From: JAFAGX01 sp035622175 | GTDB taxonomy: Bacteria > Acidobacteriota > Terriglobia > Terriglobales > Acidobacteriaceae | DNA: 64,000 nucleotides | Reading direction: 5' to 3' | Assembly (NCBI GenBank): GCA_035622175.1 | Contig: DASPVV010000081.1 | Coordinates: 1-64,000, forward strand | Shown: positions 17,448 through 27,024 of the stretch, in pieces | Numbering within the stretch: the stretch's first letter is position 1 | How the letters are laid out: every line of letters begins with the position of its first letter | Notes under the pieces: model-generated | The model's input: only the letters and a program-made list of their open reading frames with translations | Databases searched by the model: none | Told to the model about the DNA's origin: nothing | Translations under genes and position numbers: made by a program

Positions 17448-17983
17448 AGAATTTCAAAGGCTTGCCAACGCACCGGTCCCAATGTCGAAGGAAGCCAGAG
17501 TGTAGTCATGCCCCAGGACGGGTGTCAACCCGAATTGGAACGGCCCGAATTGGAACGGCAGAGCCCGGGCGACCAGCGCAGGAATCGCTCGCGGCCTCTC
17601 GCGATGAGTATCCAAGCAGGGGCAAACGCCTAGAGTCGGAAAGGATCGGGCAAAACTCGTCGATGATTGGTTGGCGGATGGGGCCGCGAAGCGAAACCGA
17701 GTCGGAGGCGCGCAGAAAAACTTGCACGGTGTTCCCTCGCCTCTGGGGTACTCGGGATCCGCCTGGAGTCGGAAGGCCGGGGGAGCCATTCGCGGGTGCC
17801 CGACCCATCTTCCACAAAATAGGGGCTTAGAGGGCCGCTCCTGAGGAGTTGAAGCGGCCTATGGCCCCGTCGTGCCATAGCCGTAGGTCTCCAGTGCCAT
17901 TGCCCTTTGCTCCAGAAGGCATCATCTTAGGGGTGACCAAAGTTAGTTCTCCCTTCCCAGGGACCGTTAAGGAAGCGCCAAAT
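17448..17983. other. Non-coding stretch between rbsK and the TonB-C gene
   Basis: No convincing gene was found. The plus-strand frame of the TonB-C gene is open back to 17849, but the codons before 17984 show no conserved pattern. The stretch holds a 15-bp tandem repeat and must hold the divergent promoters of rbsK and the TonB-C gene. Confidence 0.5.
17529..17558. repeat. Perfect 2 x 15-bp tandem repeat
   Basis: The unit CCCGAATTGGAACGG occurs at 17529-17543 and 17544-17558 without mismatch, in the non-coding region upstream of rbsK. Confidence 0.9.
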
Positions 17984-18637
17984 ATGCTGCAGTCAGCCCC
18001 AAGACAGCCAGCAGAGCCAACCCGAGTTGGTACTGCGGGCCGTCGCCAGCAACGCCGTTTGCTCCTGGCAGTCATGATCCTGCTGGTAACCATTCTCGTG
18101 GTCGCGTTAAGGGACCGTACGTACTGGTTCGGCGGTGATGGGGGCTCCGTGGCAGACGATACCGAGGATGTTCCTACGACCTCAGAGCCGGCCAACCCGG
18201 CTACTGTCACCCAACCAGCCAGGCACCTGACGGTGCGGACGGCCCATGGAAAGGTTCAGGCCAAGGCCAGCCACGGCTCGCTTCAGAATGCCAGTGAGAC
18301 CCAGCGAATCTCCGCCGATCAGAGTCAAGAACGGGATTTATCGATTGATTCGCCCTATCCGTTGCTGGCAGGACAGATGGCAATCCAGGGGTCGGTGCTG
18401 CTCGAGGCCATGATCAGCTCCGACGGCGTGGTCGAAGACATGCGAGTGCTCAGCGGCCCGACCATCCTGGTTTCAGCCGCCCGGGAAGCTCTGCGTCAGT
18501 GGCGGTTCAAGCCTTTTCTGGTAAACGGTCGGCCGGTTGAGACCCAGGCACGGGTTACGGTTAACTTCAAGATCAAGGTGTCCGACACGGTGGCGAAGAA
18601 TCAGGTGCGGTCGACATCGAGCGACGGCGAGCTCTAA
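17984..18637 (+). CDS. TonB family protein (C-terminal TonB domain)
   Basis: 217 residues from ATG 17984, chosen because AAGGAA lies about 9 bases upstream. A basic N-terminus (GRRQQRR) precedes one transmembrane helix (about 26-44, LLLAVMILLVTILVVAL), then a flexible periplasmic linker and a TonB C-terminal domain at about 118-200 (VVEDMRVLSGP, AAREALRQWRFKPF). TonB proteins pass proton-motive energy to outer-membrane receptors. No ExbB/ExbD genes lie beside it, and many acidobacterial proteins of this type may instead be stand-alone TonB-C adaptors. The nearest receptor is the Oar-like gene at 27.3-31.0 kb. Confidence 0.85.
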   Translation: MLQSAPRQPAEPTRVGTAGRRQQRRLLLAVMILLVTILVVALRDRTYWFGGDGGSVADDTEDVPTTSEPANPATVTQPARHLTVRTAHGKVQAKASHGSLQNASETQRISADQSQERDLSIDSPYPLLAGQMAIQGSVLLEAMISSDGVVEDMRVLSGPTILVSAAREALRQWRFKPFLVNGRPVETQARVTVNFKIKVSDTVAKNQVRSTSSDGEL

Positions 18638-18861
18638 AAACCTCACGAACTTAAAGCCTCAGTCGAAAGCCAATCCACAATTCCTTGCTGGGAACGGTTT
18701 TGAGAAGCCGTCGGGCGATGGCCGTCATGTCATCGCTCGGTCAAAAAACGCTCTCGGAGTCGGGAGTGCCCTCGAAGTGAAGTCTTCTGCCATCTTGAGC
18801 CAGGATCGTTGACGAAGGCCAGCACGGATGCTACGTTCGGTCTACGCTTCGGCGTCTGGGA

Positions 18862-21800
18862 GTGGGTGCTCTGAGTCGGCCAGAGAAGGCGAAATCCTGT
18901 ATCGATCTTGGTCGGCGCGATTTTGTGGCCCGCTGCTGTCAGGGAATCTCTGCCGCGTTCCTGGCAGGCGGGCGCGGTCTCAATCTTTCTCCCTGGCTTC
19001 AGGGTGGTGCCGGCGCCGATGAATCGGACGCCGTTTTCCAGCTTCATCCGCACTATCGCTCCACGCGGCCGCTCGAGGCCACGATCAGGAAAACTCAGGC
19101 TGGTCTCGATGAGTTCCTCAGCGAAAAATACGCCGACCAAATCGCGCTGATTCTCGCCGAATGGCGCGCCAATCTGCTCGGAAACCCCCATGAACTGCGC
19201 TCAATCGCCTCGACTCTAACCTCGGACTTCGCCGGGTCCTCGCTGCTGCCGGTGGAATCGCCGCCGCTGCGCACGGCTCCGGTTGAGGTGTGGCAAAACA
19301 AGTTTGCGCAGGATTCTCTGGGACGAGATACCTTTCTCGAGCAACTGCACGCTGCCCTGAGTGAGTTCTCCGAGGTCCTGACGGCGGAGTTCGAGGTAAC
19401 CAGGATCGATAGCTCCAAGGCTCCCACCCGCCTCGATACGCAAGTGCGCTACGAGTTGGTCGGCTCGGGCAAACTCTTCCACCGCGAACAACGAGTGGGG
19501 TATTGGCAGCTGCGGTGGGAATCGGCTCCCTCCGGCGAGTTCCGCCTGGCTCGCTGGAGCGCCCTCGCAGAGACACGCAGCCGCGCTGTCGCTCCCATTT
19601 TTGAGGATATTACCGTCCAGGCCCTCGGCCGGAATCCATCCTATTCCTCGCAGCTGCTGCACGGTTCCGATTATTGGCGAACGGTTCTCGATGGTGCATG
19701 TGGCATTGATATCTACGGGCACAACGGGGTCTCGGTGGGAGATGTGGACAACGACGGCTATGACGATCTGTATGTGTGCCAGCCGGCCGGGCTGCCCAAC
19801 CGGCTTTATCGAAACCGCGGGGATGGAACGTTTGAAGACATCACCGAATCCTCCGGAGTAGGAATTCTTGAAAACACCGCCTGCGCCCTGTTTCTCGATA
19901 TCGACAACGACGGCCGGCAGGACTTGGTCGTGGTGCGCAGCGACGGCCCAGTACTATTTCTGAACCAAGGCGGCGGCCAATTCCAGCCCAAAAGGGATGC
20001 CTTCAAGTTCGCCAATCCTCCCCAAGGTACGTTCACCGGAGCCGCGGCTGCGGATTATGATCGCGACGGCTGGGTAGACATTTACTTCTGTCTTTACGCC
20101 TATTATCAAGGCACCGATCAATATCAATATCCCCTGCCTTACCAGGCAGCCGAGAACGGTCCCCCCAATTTCCTGATGCGCAACAATGGCGATCGAACCT
20201 TCAGCGACGTGACCGCGGTGACTCACCTCACCGAGAACAACCGCCGCTATAGTTTTTGCTGCGGGTGGAATGATTACAACCGGGACGGCTGGCCCGACCT
20301 GTACGTGGTGAACGACTTTGGCCGGAAGAACCTTTATCGCAATAACGGCGACGGAACCTTTACCGATGTCGCTGCCAAGGCCGGCGTCGAAGATGTTGGC
20401 GCCGGCATGAGCGTCTGCTGGCTGGATTACGACAACGACGGCGTTGAAGATCTCTACGTGGCGGACATGTGGTCCGCCGCCGGGGAGCGCATTTCCACCC
20501 AGGCAACCTTCAAGCCGGATACGCCCCAGGAAGTCCGGGCGCTCTATCAAAAGCACGCCATGGGAAACTCGCTGTTTCATAATGAAGGCAACGCCTTTCA
20601 GGACCGTACACGCGCCGCGGGAGCCAGCATCGGTCGTTGGTCGTGGTCGAGCGACGCTTGGGACTTTGACCACGACGGCTTCCTCGATCTTTACATCGCC
20701 AACGGCATGGTCTCCGGGCCGCGGCGGGAAGACTTGAACAGCTTCTTTTGGCGACAAGTGGTCGCCAGGTCGCCAGACGACGAGGTCTCCACCCACGACT
20801 ATGAGGAAGGATGGAATGCCATCAACGAGCTGGTCCGCGCCGATCAAACCTGGAGCGGCTATGAGCGGAATGTCTTTTATGGCAACAACCGGGATGGAAC
20901 CTTCTCCGATATTTCCGGTGCGGTGGGACTCGATTTCATCGAGGATGGCCGGTCATTCGCCCTCGCCGATTTCGATCATGATGGCCGCCTGGAGGTGTGC
21001 CTCAAGAATCGTAATGCCCCGCAATTGCGGGTTTTGAAGAACGTCATCGAGCGCTTGCCGCCTGCGATTGCTTTCCGCCTTCGCGGCGCCCCCAGCAACC
21101 GCGACGCGATCGGCGCGGTTGTCACCCTGGAAACGCAGTCGGGCCGCCAGACTCGCTCCCTCCAGGCCGGATCCGGTTTTCTTTCCCAGCACGGGAAAGA
21201 CGTATGGTTCGGTCTGGGAAAAGTAGAGGGCCCGTTGCGGGCTTCGATCCTCTGGCCGAGTGGGCGGGCGCAAAAACTCGATCAGCTTCCCTCCAACCAC
21301 CGCGTGTGGGTCGAGGAAGGGTCGGAGCACCTGCGACTGGAGCCGTTCAAGGCGGGTCAGCAACCCCAAGCCTTACCGGCTCCGAAGTCGCTCCCAGGAG
21401 CACAGCTGGTTCAGCGCACTACGCCTGAGCAACCCGAGTTCCTTCCGATGGCGGTTGAAACTTGGTTGCTCGCGCCGCTCTCCGCTCCCGACTTTTCTCT
21501 TCCTGATGTTGGCGGACAGGTGCAAACCTTGAGCAAGTATCGGGGCAAGCCGGTGTTGCTGAGTTTTTGGGTGATGCCATCGGCTGCGTGTCAGGAGATG
21601 GTGAAAGCGTTCCGTCGACTCTACGTAAGGTGGGCCTCGCAGGGCGTTGTCCTGCTCACCATCAACCTCGACGATTCTTCTGAAACGGACCGTTTGCGCA
21701 GGTTTCGCCACGAGCACGGCCTCCCGTTTCCGATCCTTCGCGCATCCGACGATCTAGCCGGCATTTATAACATCCTTTATCGTTACCTGTTCGATCGACA

Positions 21801-22746
21801 TCGGGATCTCAGCCTGCCCTCCTCGTTTTTGATCGATGCCAGGGGCGACATTGTCAAGCTCTATCAGGGGACAATCGATTTCGACCGGCTGAGCGAGGAT
21901 TTCACGAACCTGCCGCACGGCACTGGCGAGCGCTTGGCCAAGGCGGTGCCATTTCCCGGCATGACCGACACCTCCGAATTCCGACGCAACTATCTCTCTT
22001 ACGGATCCATCTTCTTCGCGCGCGGTTACTACGACCAGGCAGGCGGTGCGTTTCAACGGGCTCTCGAGGACGATCCCTCGAGCGCGGAGGCTCTTTACGG
22101 ACTGGGGAGCGTGTACCTCGAGCAAGGCAAGAGCGCCCAGGCACGGGAAAGTTTTGCAAGGGTGACGAAACTTGAGCCCAGCTATCCCGATACTCTGCCG
22201 AACGCCTGGAACAACCTCGGTATCATCGCTACCCGCGAGGAGCGCATGGCCGAGGCTATCTCCTATTTTCAGCAGGCGTTGCAGTTGAGCCCCAATCATC
22301 TGGTCGCTCTCGAAAACCTTGGCAATGCCTACCGCCAGCAGAAACAATGGCAAGATGCGCGCAAGACTTTAGAACAAGCGGTACGCGTGGGACCGCAGGA
22401 TCCCGAGGCGAACTACAGTCTGGGCATGGTCTACGCACAACTCGACGAAACCGATCTTGCCTACCAATACTTGCAGCAGGCGTTGCAGCTGCGTCCCGCC
22501 TACCCTGAAGCCCTGAATAATCTCGGTGTGTTATACCTGCGCACCGAGCGTCGCGATGAAGCCGTCGCGAAGTTCGAGGAGTGCATCCGCCTTGCGCCTA
22601 CCTTCGATCAGTCTTATTTGAACCTTGCGCGCGTCTACTCCATCGAGGGTCGACAGGACAAAGCCCGCACCGTCCTGCGCGAACTCCTCGAGCGCGATCC
22701 CAAGAACCGGGAAGCCGGAAAAATGCTCGCCGAATTGGGACAGTAG
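18862..22746 (+). CDS. Tat-exported FG-GAP/VCBS - ASPIC/UnbV - thioredoxin-fold - TPR fusion protein (CRTAC1-like)
   Basis: 1294 residues from GTG 18862. A twin-arginine-like signal (GRRDFVARCC, 17-26) precedes an unassigned region to about 245. At least seven calcium-loop FG-GAP/VCBS repeats of the D-x-D-N-D-G-x-x-D type occupy about 290-720. An ASPIC/UnbV domain covers about 735-815 (RDAIGAVVTL, LQAGSGFLSQ). A redoxin/TlpA-like domain covers 872-1010, and at least six TPRs fill 1040-1294. In the thioredoxin fold the expected WCxxC is Trp903-V-M-P-S-A-A-Cys910: the first cysteine position is Ser907, so ordinary dithiol chemistry is not possible. Such proteins are extracytoplasmic and of unknown function; a propeller plus TPR suggests a scaffold or glycan/protein binder. 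It follows the TonB-C gene on the same strand. Confidence 0.88.
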   Translation: MGALSRPEKAKSCIDLGRRDFVARCCQGISAAFLAGGRGLNLSPWLQGGAGADESDAVFQLHPHYRSTRPLEATIRKTQAGLDEFLSEKYADQIALILAEWRANLLGNPHELRSIASTLTSDFAGSSLLPVESPPLRTAPVEVWQNKFAQDSLGRDTFLEQLHAALSEFSEVLTAEFEVTRIDSSKAPTRLDTQVRYELVGSGKLFHREQRVGYWQLRWESAPSGEFRLARWSALAETRSRAVAPIFEDITVQALGRNPSYSSQLLHGSDYWRTVLDGACGIDIYGHNGVSVGDVDNDGYDDLYVCQPAGLPNRLYRNRGDGTFEDITESSGVGILENTACALFLDIDNDGRQDLVVVRSDGPVLFLNQGGGQFQPKRDAFKFANPPQGTFTGAAAADYDRDGWVDIYFCLYAYYQGTDQYQYPLPYQAAENGPPNFLMRNNGDRTFSDVTAVTHLTENNRRYSFCCGWNDYNRDGWPDLYVVNDFGRKNLYRNNGDGTFTDVAAKAGVEDVGAGMSVCWLDYDNDGVEDLYVADMWSAAGERISTQATFKPDTPQEVRALYQKHAMGNSLFHNEGNAFQDRTRAAGASIGRWSWSSDAWDFDHDGFLDLYIANGMVSGPRREDLNSFFWRQVVARSPDDEVSTHDYEEGWNAINELVRADQTWSGYERNVFYGNNRDGTFSDISGAVGLDFIEDGRSFALADFDHDGRLEVCLKNRNAPQLRVLKNVIERLPPAIAFRLRGAPSNRDAIGAVVTLETQSGRQTRSLQAGSGFLSQHGKDVWFGLGKVEGPLRASILWPSGRAQKLDQLPSNHRVWVEEGSEHLRLEPFKAGQQPQALPAPKSLPGAQLVQRTTPEQPEFLPMAVETWLLAPLSAPDFSLPDVGGQVQTLSKYRGKPVLLSFWVMPSAACQEMVKAFRRLYVRWASQGVVLLTINLDDSSETDRLRRFRHEHGLPFPILRASDDLAGIYNILYRYLFDRHRDLSLPSSFLIDARGDIVKLYQGTIDFDRLSEDFTNLPHGTGERLAKAVPFPGMTDTSEFRRNYLSYGSIFFARGYYDQAGGAFQRALEDDPSSAEALYGLGSVYLEQGKSAQARESFARVTKLEPSYPDTLPNAWNNLGIIATREERMAEAISYFQQALQLSPNHLVALENLGNAYRQQKQWQDARKTLEQAVRVGPQDPEANYSLGMVYAQLDETDLAYQYLQQALQLRPAYPEALNNLGVLYLRTERRDEAVAKFEECIRLAPTFDQSYLNLARVYSIEGRQDKARTVLRELLERDPKNREAGKMLAELGQ

Positions 22747-22773
22747 AAAGATTAGCGCGGCCTGCTCACTCAG

Positions 22774-22799
22774 CCCGGGGAAAGGGAAGAATCCCCGGG
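22774..22799. terminator. GC-rich hairpin between convergent genes
   Basis: CCCGGGG (22774-22780) and CCCCGGG (22793-22799) can pair across a 12-base loop. It sits between the convergent stops at 22746 and 22806. There is no T run on either side, so it is a weak or factor-assisted terminator at best. Confidence 0.4.
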
Positions 22800-22805
22800 T
22801 AGTCC

Positions 22806-23924
22806 TTAGCTCCCGGCTGGGTTCGAGTATGCCGTTTGCCGGGCTGCTTTTGGGGGCGTGGGAGCAGTCAGCAGGTCGACGAAGATCTTATAGAATTTCC
22901 CCGCGTCGAGGTCGAGTTGAATCTCGATCGGCGGGAAGGTAAACCTCGGCTTGTCCAGTTCGGTCCAGGTCAAGGTGTTGCCGTACTCAGCCCCACGGTC
23001 TAAGTCGACATCCATGTACCGAGTCTCTTTTTTCGTGATCAAGCCCGGATCAAGCCACGCCGCTGCCGCTAGTTCATCCCACAAATAGTTGTATTTCCCC
23101 TCGAGCCGAGCATATCGTCCGACGTACCGTGCCGCCGCCGAATTGCCGGCTCGGATCTGATCGATCAAATCCGGCGTGAGTCTGGTCTTGACGGAAATAT
23201 CCACCGGAGTACAGACGATTCTCTTCCATGGCGCGCGCAGCACGATGTGGGCGGCTTCGGGGTCAAACCACAGATTGAATTCGCGCCGGGGCGTGTTCGT
23301 GAACTCGGGATCGGTGGTTTGGGGATTGAGACTGCCGCCCATGAACACCAGCTCTTTGGCCAGGGTCACAAACTGCGGATCGAGGGAGATGGCAAGAGCC
23401 AGATTGGTCATCGGGCCGCCTTCATAGATCGTCACGTCGTGCGGAAATCTGTGGACGGTGCGGATCAGGAAATGTGCCGCATCGTCGTCGTAGGGCTTGG
23501 CGCTCGGAAGGCCCTCCGGCATATCTCCCAACTGTTCCGGTGGATGATAGAATCGCTGCGTCCAAGCGCCCAGCCAGGCAAACTCGCCATAGTGCTGCTC
23601 TTCGAGTTCCGTTTCCGCCTGGCGCCGCACCAGGGGATATTCCGCCCCCGGTACGACTGGAATATCAATGCGACCGATGAGTTCGAGCGTGCGCAGGGTG
23701 TGTGCCGTTTCCGCCTTCAGCCATTGATCCCCGGTCACCAGGGTGATGCCCAAGACTACGGTCTCGGGGGATTGGATCAGCAGGAGGATCGATTGCTGAT
23801 CGGTCCCGCCAGGACCCGCCCCGTCCTGATCGATGATGATCTTGCGCCCGGCCTCCGACCAACCCGGCAGGCAGATCAAAAGGGTCAAGCCGGCGGTAAG
23901 AAGCCACCCCCACTTGCGTTTCAT
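22806..23924 (-). CDS. Exported nucleoside hydrolase-like protein (IUNH family) with variant metal loop
   Basis: 372 residues with a signal peptide (about 1-25). The inosine-uridine nucleoside hydrolase fold is indicated by KIIIDQDG at the start of the mature part, VLGITLVTGD, the ribose-site region EGGPMTNLALAI and VFMGGSL. Family enzymes bind Ca2+ through a DxDxxxDD loop and split nucleosides into base and ribose. Here the loop reads D32-Q-D34-GAGPGGT-D41-Q-Q: longer by several residues, with the second Asp of the usual pair replaced by Gln. This fits a diverged subfamily. The product ribose could feed ribokinase. It diverges from the TPR gene at 24061 and converges on the CRTAC1-like gene. 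Confidence 0.8.
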   Translation of the reverse strand: MKRKWGWLLTAGLTLLICLPGWSEAGRKIIIDQDGAGPGGTDQQSILLLIQSPETVVLGITLVTGDQWLKAETAHTLRTLELIGRIDIPVVPGAEYPLVRRQAETELEEQHYGEFAWLGAWTQRFYHPPEQLGDMPEGLPSAKPYDDDAAHFLIRTVHRFPHDVTIYEGGPMTNLALAISLDPQFVTLAKELVFMGGSLNPQTTDPEFTNTPRREFNLWFDPEAAHIVLRAPWKRIVCTPVDISVKTRLTPDLIDQIRAGNSAAARYVGRYARLEGKYNYLWDELAAAAWLDPGLITKKETRYMDVDLDRGAEYGNTLTWTELDKPRFTFPPIEIQLDLDAGKFYKIFVDLLTAPTPPKAARQTAYSNPAGS

Positions 23925-24060
23925 TGGTTCCCCTTAAAAAGCGCGAACTGCGACACGGATCATAACAAACCTCCAGTTGGTCGTTTTCTATCTGTACGCA
24001 ATCGAAGTCCAATGAATAGAATATCGATTCAGCGGGTAGGCTGATGCCGATTCGCACTCT

Positions 24061-25719
24061 ATGAGCCATCGTTACCCCCGAACAGACGGCTTCGACTGCT
24101 TTTGGTTGTCTATCGCTATCGCACCCATAATCCTGCTCTTAGCGTCATTTGTTCAAGCTCAATCTCAAACGTCCGCGGTCGAGGGAACTGTCCTCGATCG
24201 ATCTCGTCACCCTATTTCCGGGGCGGCTGTCGATCTCGAAGTCAGAGGTGCCCAAACGCTGGCAGCGGGTTGCGATTCCCGAGGGGCTTACCGTTTCTCC
24301 GATCTTGGCGCCGGCAGTTATACAGTCCGTGTGAGCATGGCGGGATTCGAGCCAAAGGTCTTCGGTCCCTTTGCGCTCGAGGAGAACGAGAGCAAGCGGA
24401 TCGACTTCATTTTGGAGGAGGCAGGCGCTCCGGCAGCAAAAGCTCAGCCAAGCGCACCTGAGTTTTTCGACCAGCCTCAATTTACCGTTGCCGGGGTGCG
24501 AGAGGCCTCAAACTCGGGCGGGCACGGTTCCGACAACATCCTCCGGACAACCGAAGGTTTAGTCAAGGCGACCCTGGCGTTGGGGGAGCCCAAGGAGGGT
24601 ACAAGCAGTTCTTCGCCGGGACGGACTACGCTTTCGATCGAGGCGGCCACCGAGAAGTCTTTGCGCAGCGCGGCGGAACATCATCCTGAAGATTTCGAGG
24701 CCAATGCCAGGCTGGGGAAGTGGCTGCTCGATCACAAAGAACCACAAGATGCAGTCCATTATCTCGAGTACGCGTTCGAGCGGAATCCCGAAGATGACGA
24801 AACCGGCTATGAGCTGGCGCTTGCCTATGCCCAAGCAGGGCATTACGACCGGGCGCGGACTCACACCGAAGCTTTGCTTACCCACCGCCCGCAAGACGCA
24901 AAGCTCTACGAAGTGCTCGCCGACGTTGAAGAGAGGCTGGGCGAGCCGCTGCAGGCAGTCCGCTCATACCAACGCGCTGCGGAACTTAATCCCAGCGAGA
25001 TCAATGTTTTCGCCTGGGGAGCGGAACTGTTACTTCACCGCGCGGCTGAACCGGCCATCGAGGTCTTCAGCAGGGGCCATCGATCCTATCCAGGCTCGCT
25101 GCGCATGCTGATCGGGCTCGGCGTGGCCTTCTACTCGCGTGGTCTTCTTGAGGAGGCTAACCAGCGCCTTTGCCAAGCATCCGATGTGAATCCCGAGGAT
25201 CCTATTCCTTACCTCTTCCTCGGCAAAATCCAAGCGGTTGAGATCAACCCGTCGGCAAGGCTCGAGGAGAAGCTGAAGCGATTCGTCCGCCTCCAGCCTA
25301 ACAATGCACTTGCCAACTACTATTATGCCCTCGGTCTTTGGAAGGGGCGAACCGGACCGGGGGACGTCAAAGAGGCCGCGCAGGCCGAGTTGTTCTTCGA
25401 GAAAGCCGTCGAACTCGATCCAACGCTTGGCCCAGCCTATCTCCAATTGGGCATTCTTTATGCCGAACGAAGAGACGTCGACCGCGCCACTTCCGCCTAT
25501 CAAAAAGCGATCGCGGCTACTCCCCGGTTAGAGGAGGCTCATTACCGTTTGGCGCAGCTTTACCGGTTGAGGGGGGAAACCGAGAAAGCTAGGGAAGAGC
25601 TCCGAGCCTTCGCTGAGATCAAGAAGGACAACGCCCAAGAAGTCGAGCGCGAGCGGGCCGAAATCCTTCAGTTTGTGTACACTTTGCGGGATCCGAATTC
25701 AGCTCTCCAACCGCAATAG
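24061..25719 (+). CDS. Secreted carboxypeptidase-regulatory-like + TPR protein
   Basis: 552 residues. A long signal/anchor segment (about 15-33) is followed by a carboxypeptidase-regulatory-like beta-sandwich at about 38-118 (VEGTVLDRSRHPISGAAVDL, YRFSDLGAGSYTVRVSMAGF), then a low-complexity linker and about nine TPRs from 195 to 540. The first domain also forms the N-terminus of Oar-like TonB receptors such as the one at 27.3-31.0 kb. No catalytic motif is visible; a periplasmic scaffold is the best guess. Its stop is 8 bases before the probable original GTG start of the NCS2 permease, so the two were likely co-transcribed. Confidence 0.82.
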   Translation: MSHRYPRTDGFDCFWLSIAIAPIILLLASFVQAQSQTSAVEGTVLDRSRHPISGAAVDLEVRGAQTLAAGCDSRGAYRFSDLGAGSYTVRVSMAGFEPKVFGPFALEENESKRIDFILEEAGAPAAKAQPSAPEFFDQPQFTVAGVREASNSGGHGSDNILRTTEGLVKATLALGEPKEGTSSSSPGRTTLSIEAATEKSLRSAAEHHPEDFEANARLGKWLLDHKEPQDAVHYLEYAFERNPEDDETGYELALAYAQAGHYDRARTHTEALLTHRPQDAKLYEVLADVEERLGEPLQAVRSYQRAAELNPSEINVFAWGAELLLHRAAEPAIEVFSRGHRSYPGSLRMLIGLGVAFYSRGLLEEANQRLCQASDVNPEDPIPYLFLGKIQAVEINPSARLEEKLKRFVRLQPNNALANYYYALGLWKGRTGPGDVKEAAQAELFFEKAVELDPTLGPAYLQLGILYAERRDVDRATSAYQKAIAATPRLEEAHYRLAQLYRLRGETEKAREELRAFAEIKKDNAQEVERERAEILQFVYTLRDPNSALQPQ

Positions 25720-25782
25720 CCAACCGAGTGCTCGAGCGCTACTTCAAACTCGCAGAAAACCACACCGCTATTTCGCCCGGAA

Positions 25783-27024
25783 TTGCTGGGCGGCCTAACC
25801 ACGTTCATGACCATGGCCTACATTGTCGTAGTGAACCCGCAAATTCTATCGCAAGCGGGAATTCCGGCTGAGGGGGTGGTCTTCGCCACCTGTATTTCTG
25901 CGGCAGCGGCGACGCTGGTGATGGGACTCTACGCCAACTACCCCATTGCCATGGCCCCCGGCATGTCGCTGAATGCGTATTTCACGTATTCGGTCTGCCT
26001 GGGCATGAACATTCCCTGGCGAACGGCTCTGGGGGTGGTTTTCCTGTCGGGCGTTTTGTTCGTGCTTCTGACCGTCACTCGCATCCGCGAACAGATCGTG
26101 GACGGCATTCCGGACTGCCTCAAGCATTCGATCGCTGCCGGCATAGGGCTCTTCATCGCCTTTGTCGGCCTGCGCAATGCCAAGCTGGTGGTCGCCAATC
26201 CTGCGACCTTTGTGAGCTTGGGCAATCTGTCCCTCCCCGAGGTACAGACGGCATGCCTGGGGGTCGTTCTGACGCTCGTGTTGGTCGTCCGCAGAGTAAG
26301 TGGAGCGATTCTTCTGGGAATTCTCGCCACCTCGGTTGTCGGCTTCGTGCGGGGAATCGCGCATTGGCCCTCGGCCCTGGTTTCGATGCCACACCCGCGC
26401 AGCACGCTTCTCCAACTCGATTTGCGGGGCGCGGTTCACTTGGGTCTCCTGGAGATCGTCTTCACGTTTCTCTTCGTCGACCTGTTCGACAATGTGGGAA
26501 CTCTAGTCGGTGTCTGCGAACAGGCCGGATTTGTCAAGGATGGGCGCATCCCGCGGGTGGGAAGAGTCCTCCTCGCCGACGGCGTGGGCACGATTCTAGG
26601 CTCGTTAACGGGTACGTCGACCGTCACCAGTTACATCGAGAGTGCAGCCGGGATCGCAGCGGGAGCACGCACCGGGCTGAGCAACGTTGTGGTCGCCGCG
26701 CTGTTTCTGCTGGCCGCTTTCTTTGCCCCGGTGGCGGTGGCGATTCCCGGCTTCGCCACCGCGCCGGCGCTGATCCTGGTCGGTGCGCTGATGATGCAAT
26801 CGGTCGCGCGCATCGGCTGGTCGGATTTCACCGAAGCATTCCCGGCGTTTCTCACCATGCTAGCCATGCCCTTGACCTTCAGCATCGCAACCGGTCTGAG
26901 TTTAGGCGTAATCGCGTATTCGATGATAAAGATCGCAGCCGGGAAGTATCGCGAAGTAAGCCCGGTGTTACGGATCCTGACCATTGTCTTCGCCCTGCGT
27001 TACCTCTACCTGGCCATGGGCTGA
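25783..27024 (+). CDS. NCS2/AzgA-like purine (hypoxanthine-guanine) permease, N-terminus disrupted by a frameshift
   Basis: 413 residues remain in one frame, with about twelve membrane segments, the N-terminal GLTTFMTMAYI motif, the NPQILSQAG element, FVDLFDNVGTLVGVCEQAG and the substrate-site region GTSTVTSYIESAAGIAAGARTG in two parts. These are signatures of the AzgA branch (adenine, hypoxanthine, guanine uptake). The usual first 18 residues are found upstream in another frame, starting at GTG 25728 (LERYFKLAENHTAI). Removing one T from the TTT at 25771-25773 would restore LERYFKLAENHTAIRPELLGG in one frame. As given, only a TTG at 25783 or an internal ATG could start it. Either a real disabling indel or a sequencing error. 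It converges on the TonB receptor. Confidence 0.85.
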   Translation: MLGGLTTFMTMAYIVVVNPQILSQAGIPAEGVVFATCISAAAATLVMGLYANYPIAMAPGMSLNAYFTYSVCLGMNIPWRTALGVVFLSGVLFVLLTVTRIREQIVDGIPDCLKHSIAAGIGLFIAFVGLRNAKLVVANPATFVSLGNLSLPEVQTACLGVVLTLVLVVRRVSGAILLGILATSVVGFVRGIAHWPSALVSMPHPRSTLLQLDLRGAVHLGLLEIVFTFLFVDLFDNVGTLVGVCEQAGFVKDGRIPRVGRVLLADGVGTILGSLTGTSTVTSYIESAAGIAAGARTGLSNVVVAALFLLAAFFAPVAVAIPGFATAPALILVGALMMQSVARIGWSDFTEAFPAFLTMLAMPLTFSIATGLSLGVIAYSMIKIAAGKYREVSPVLRILTIVFALRYLYLAMG

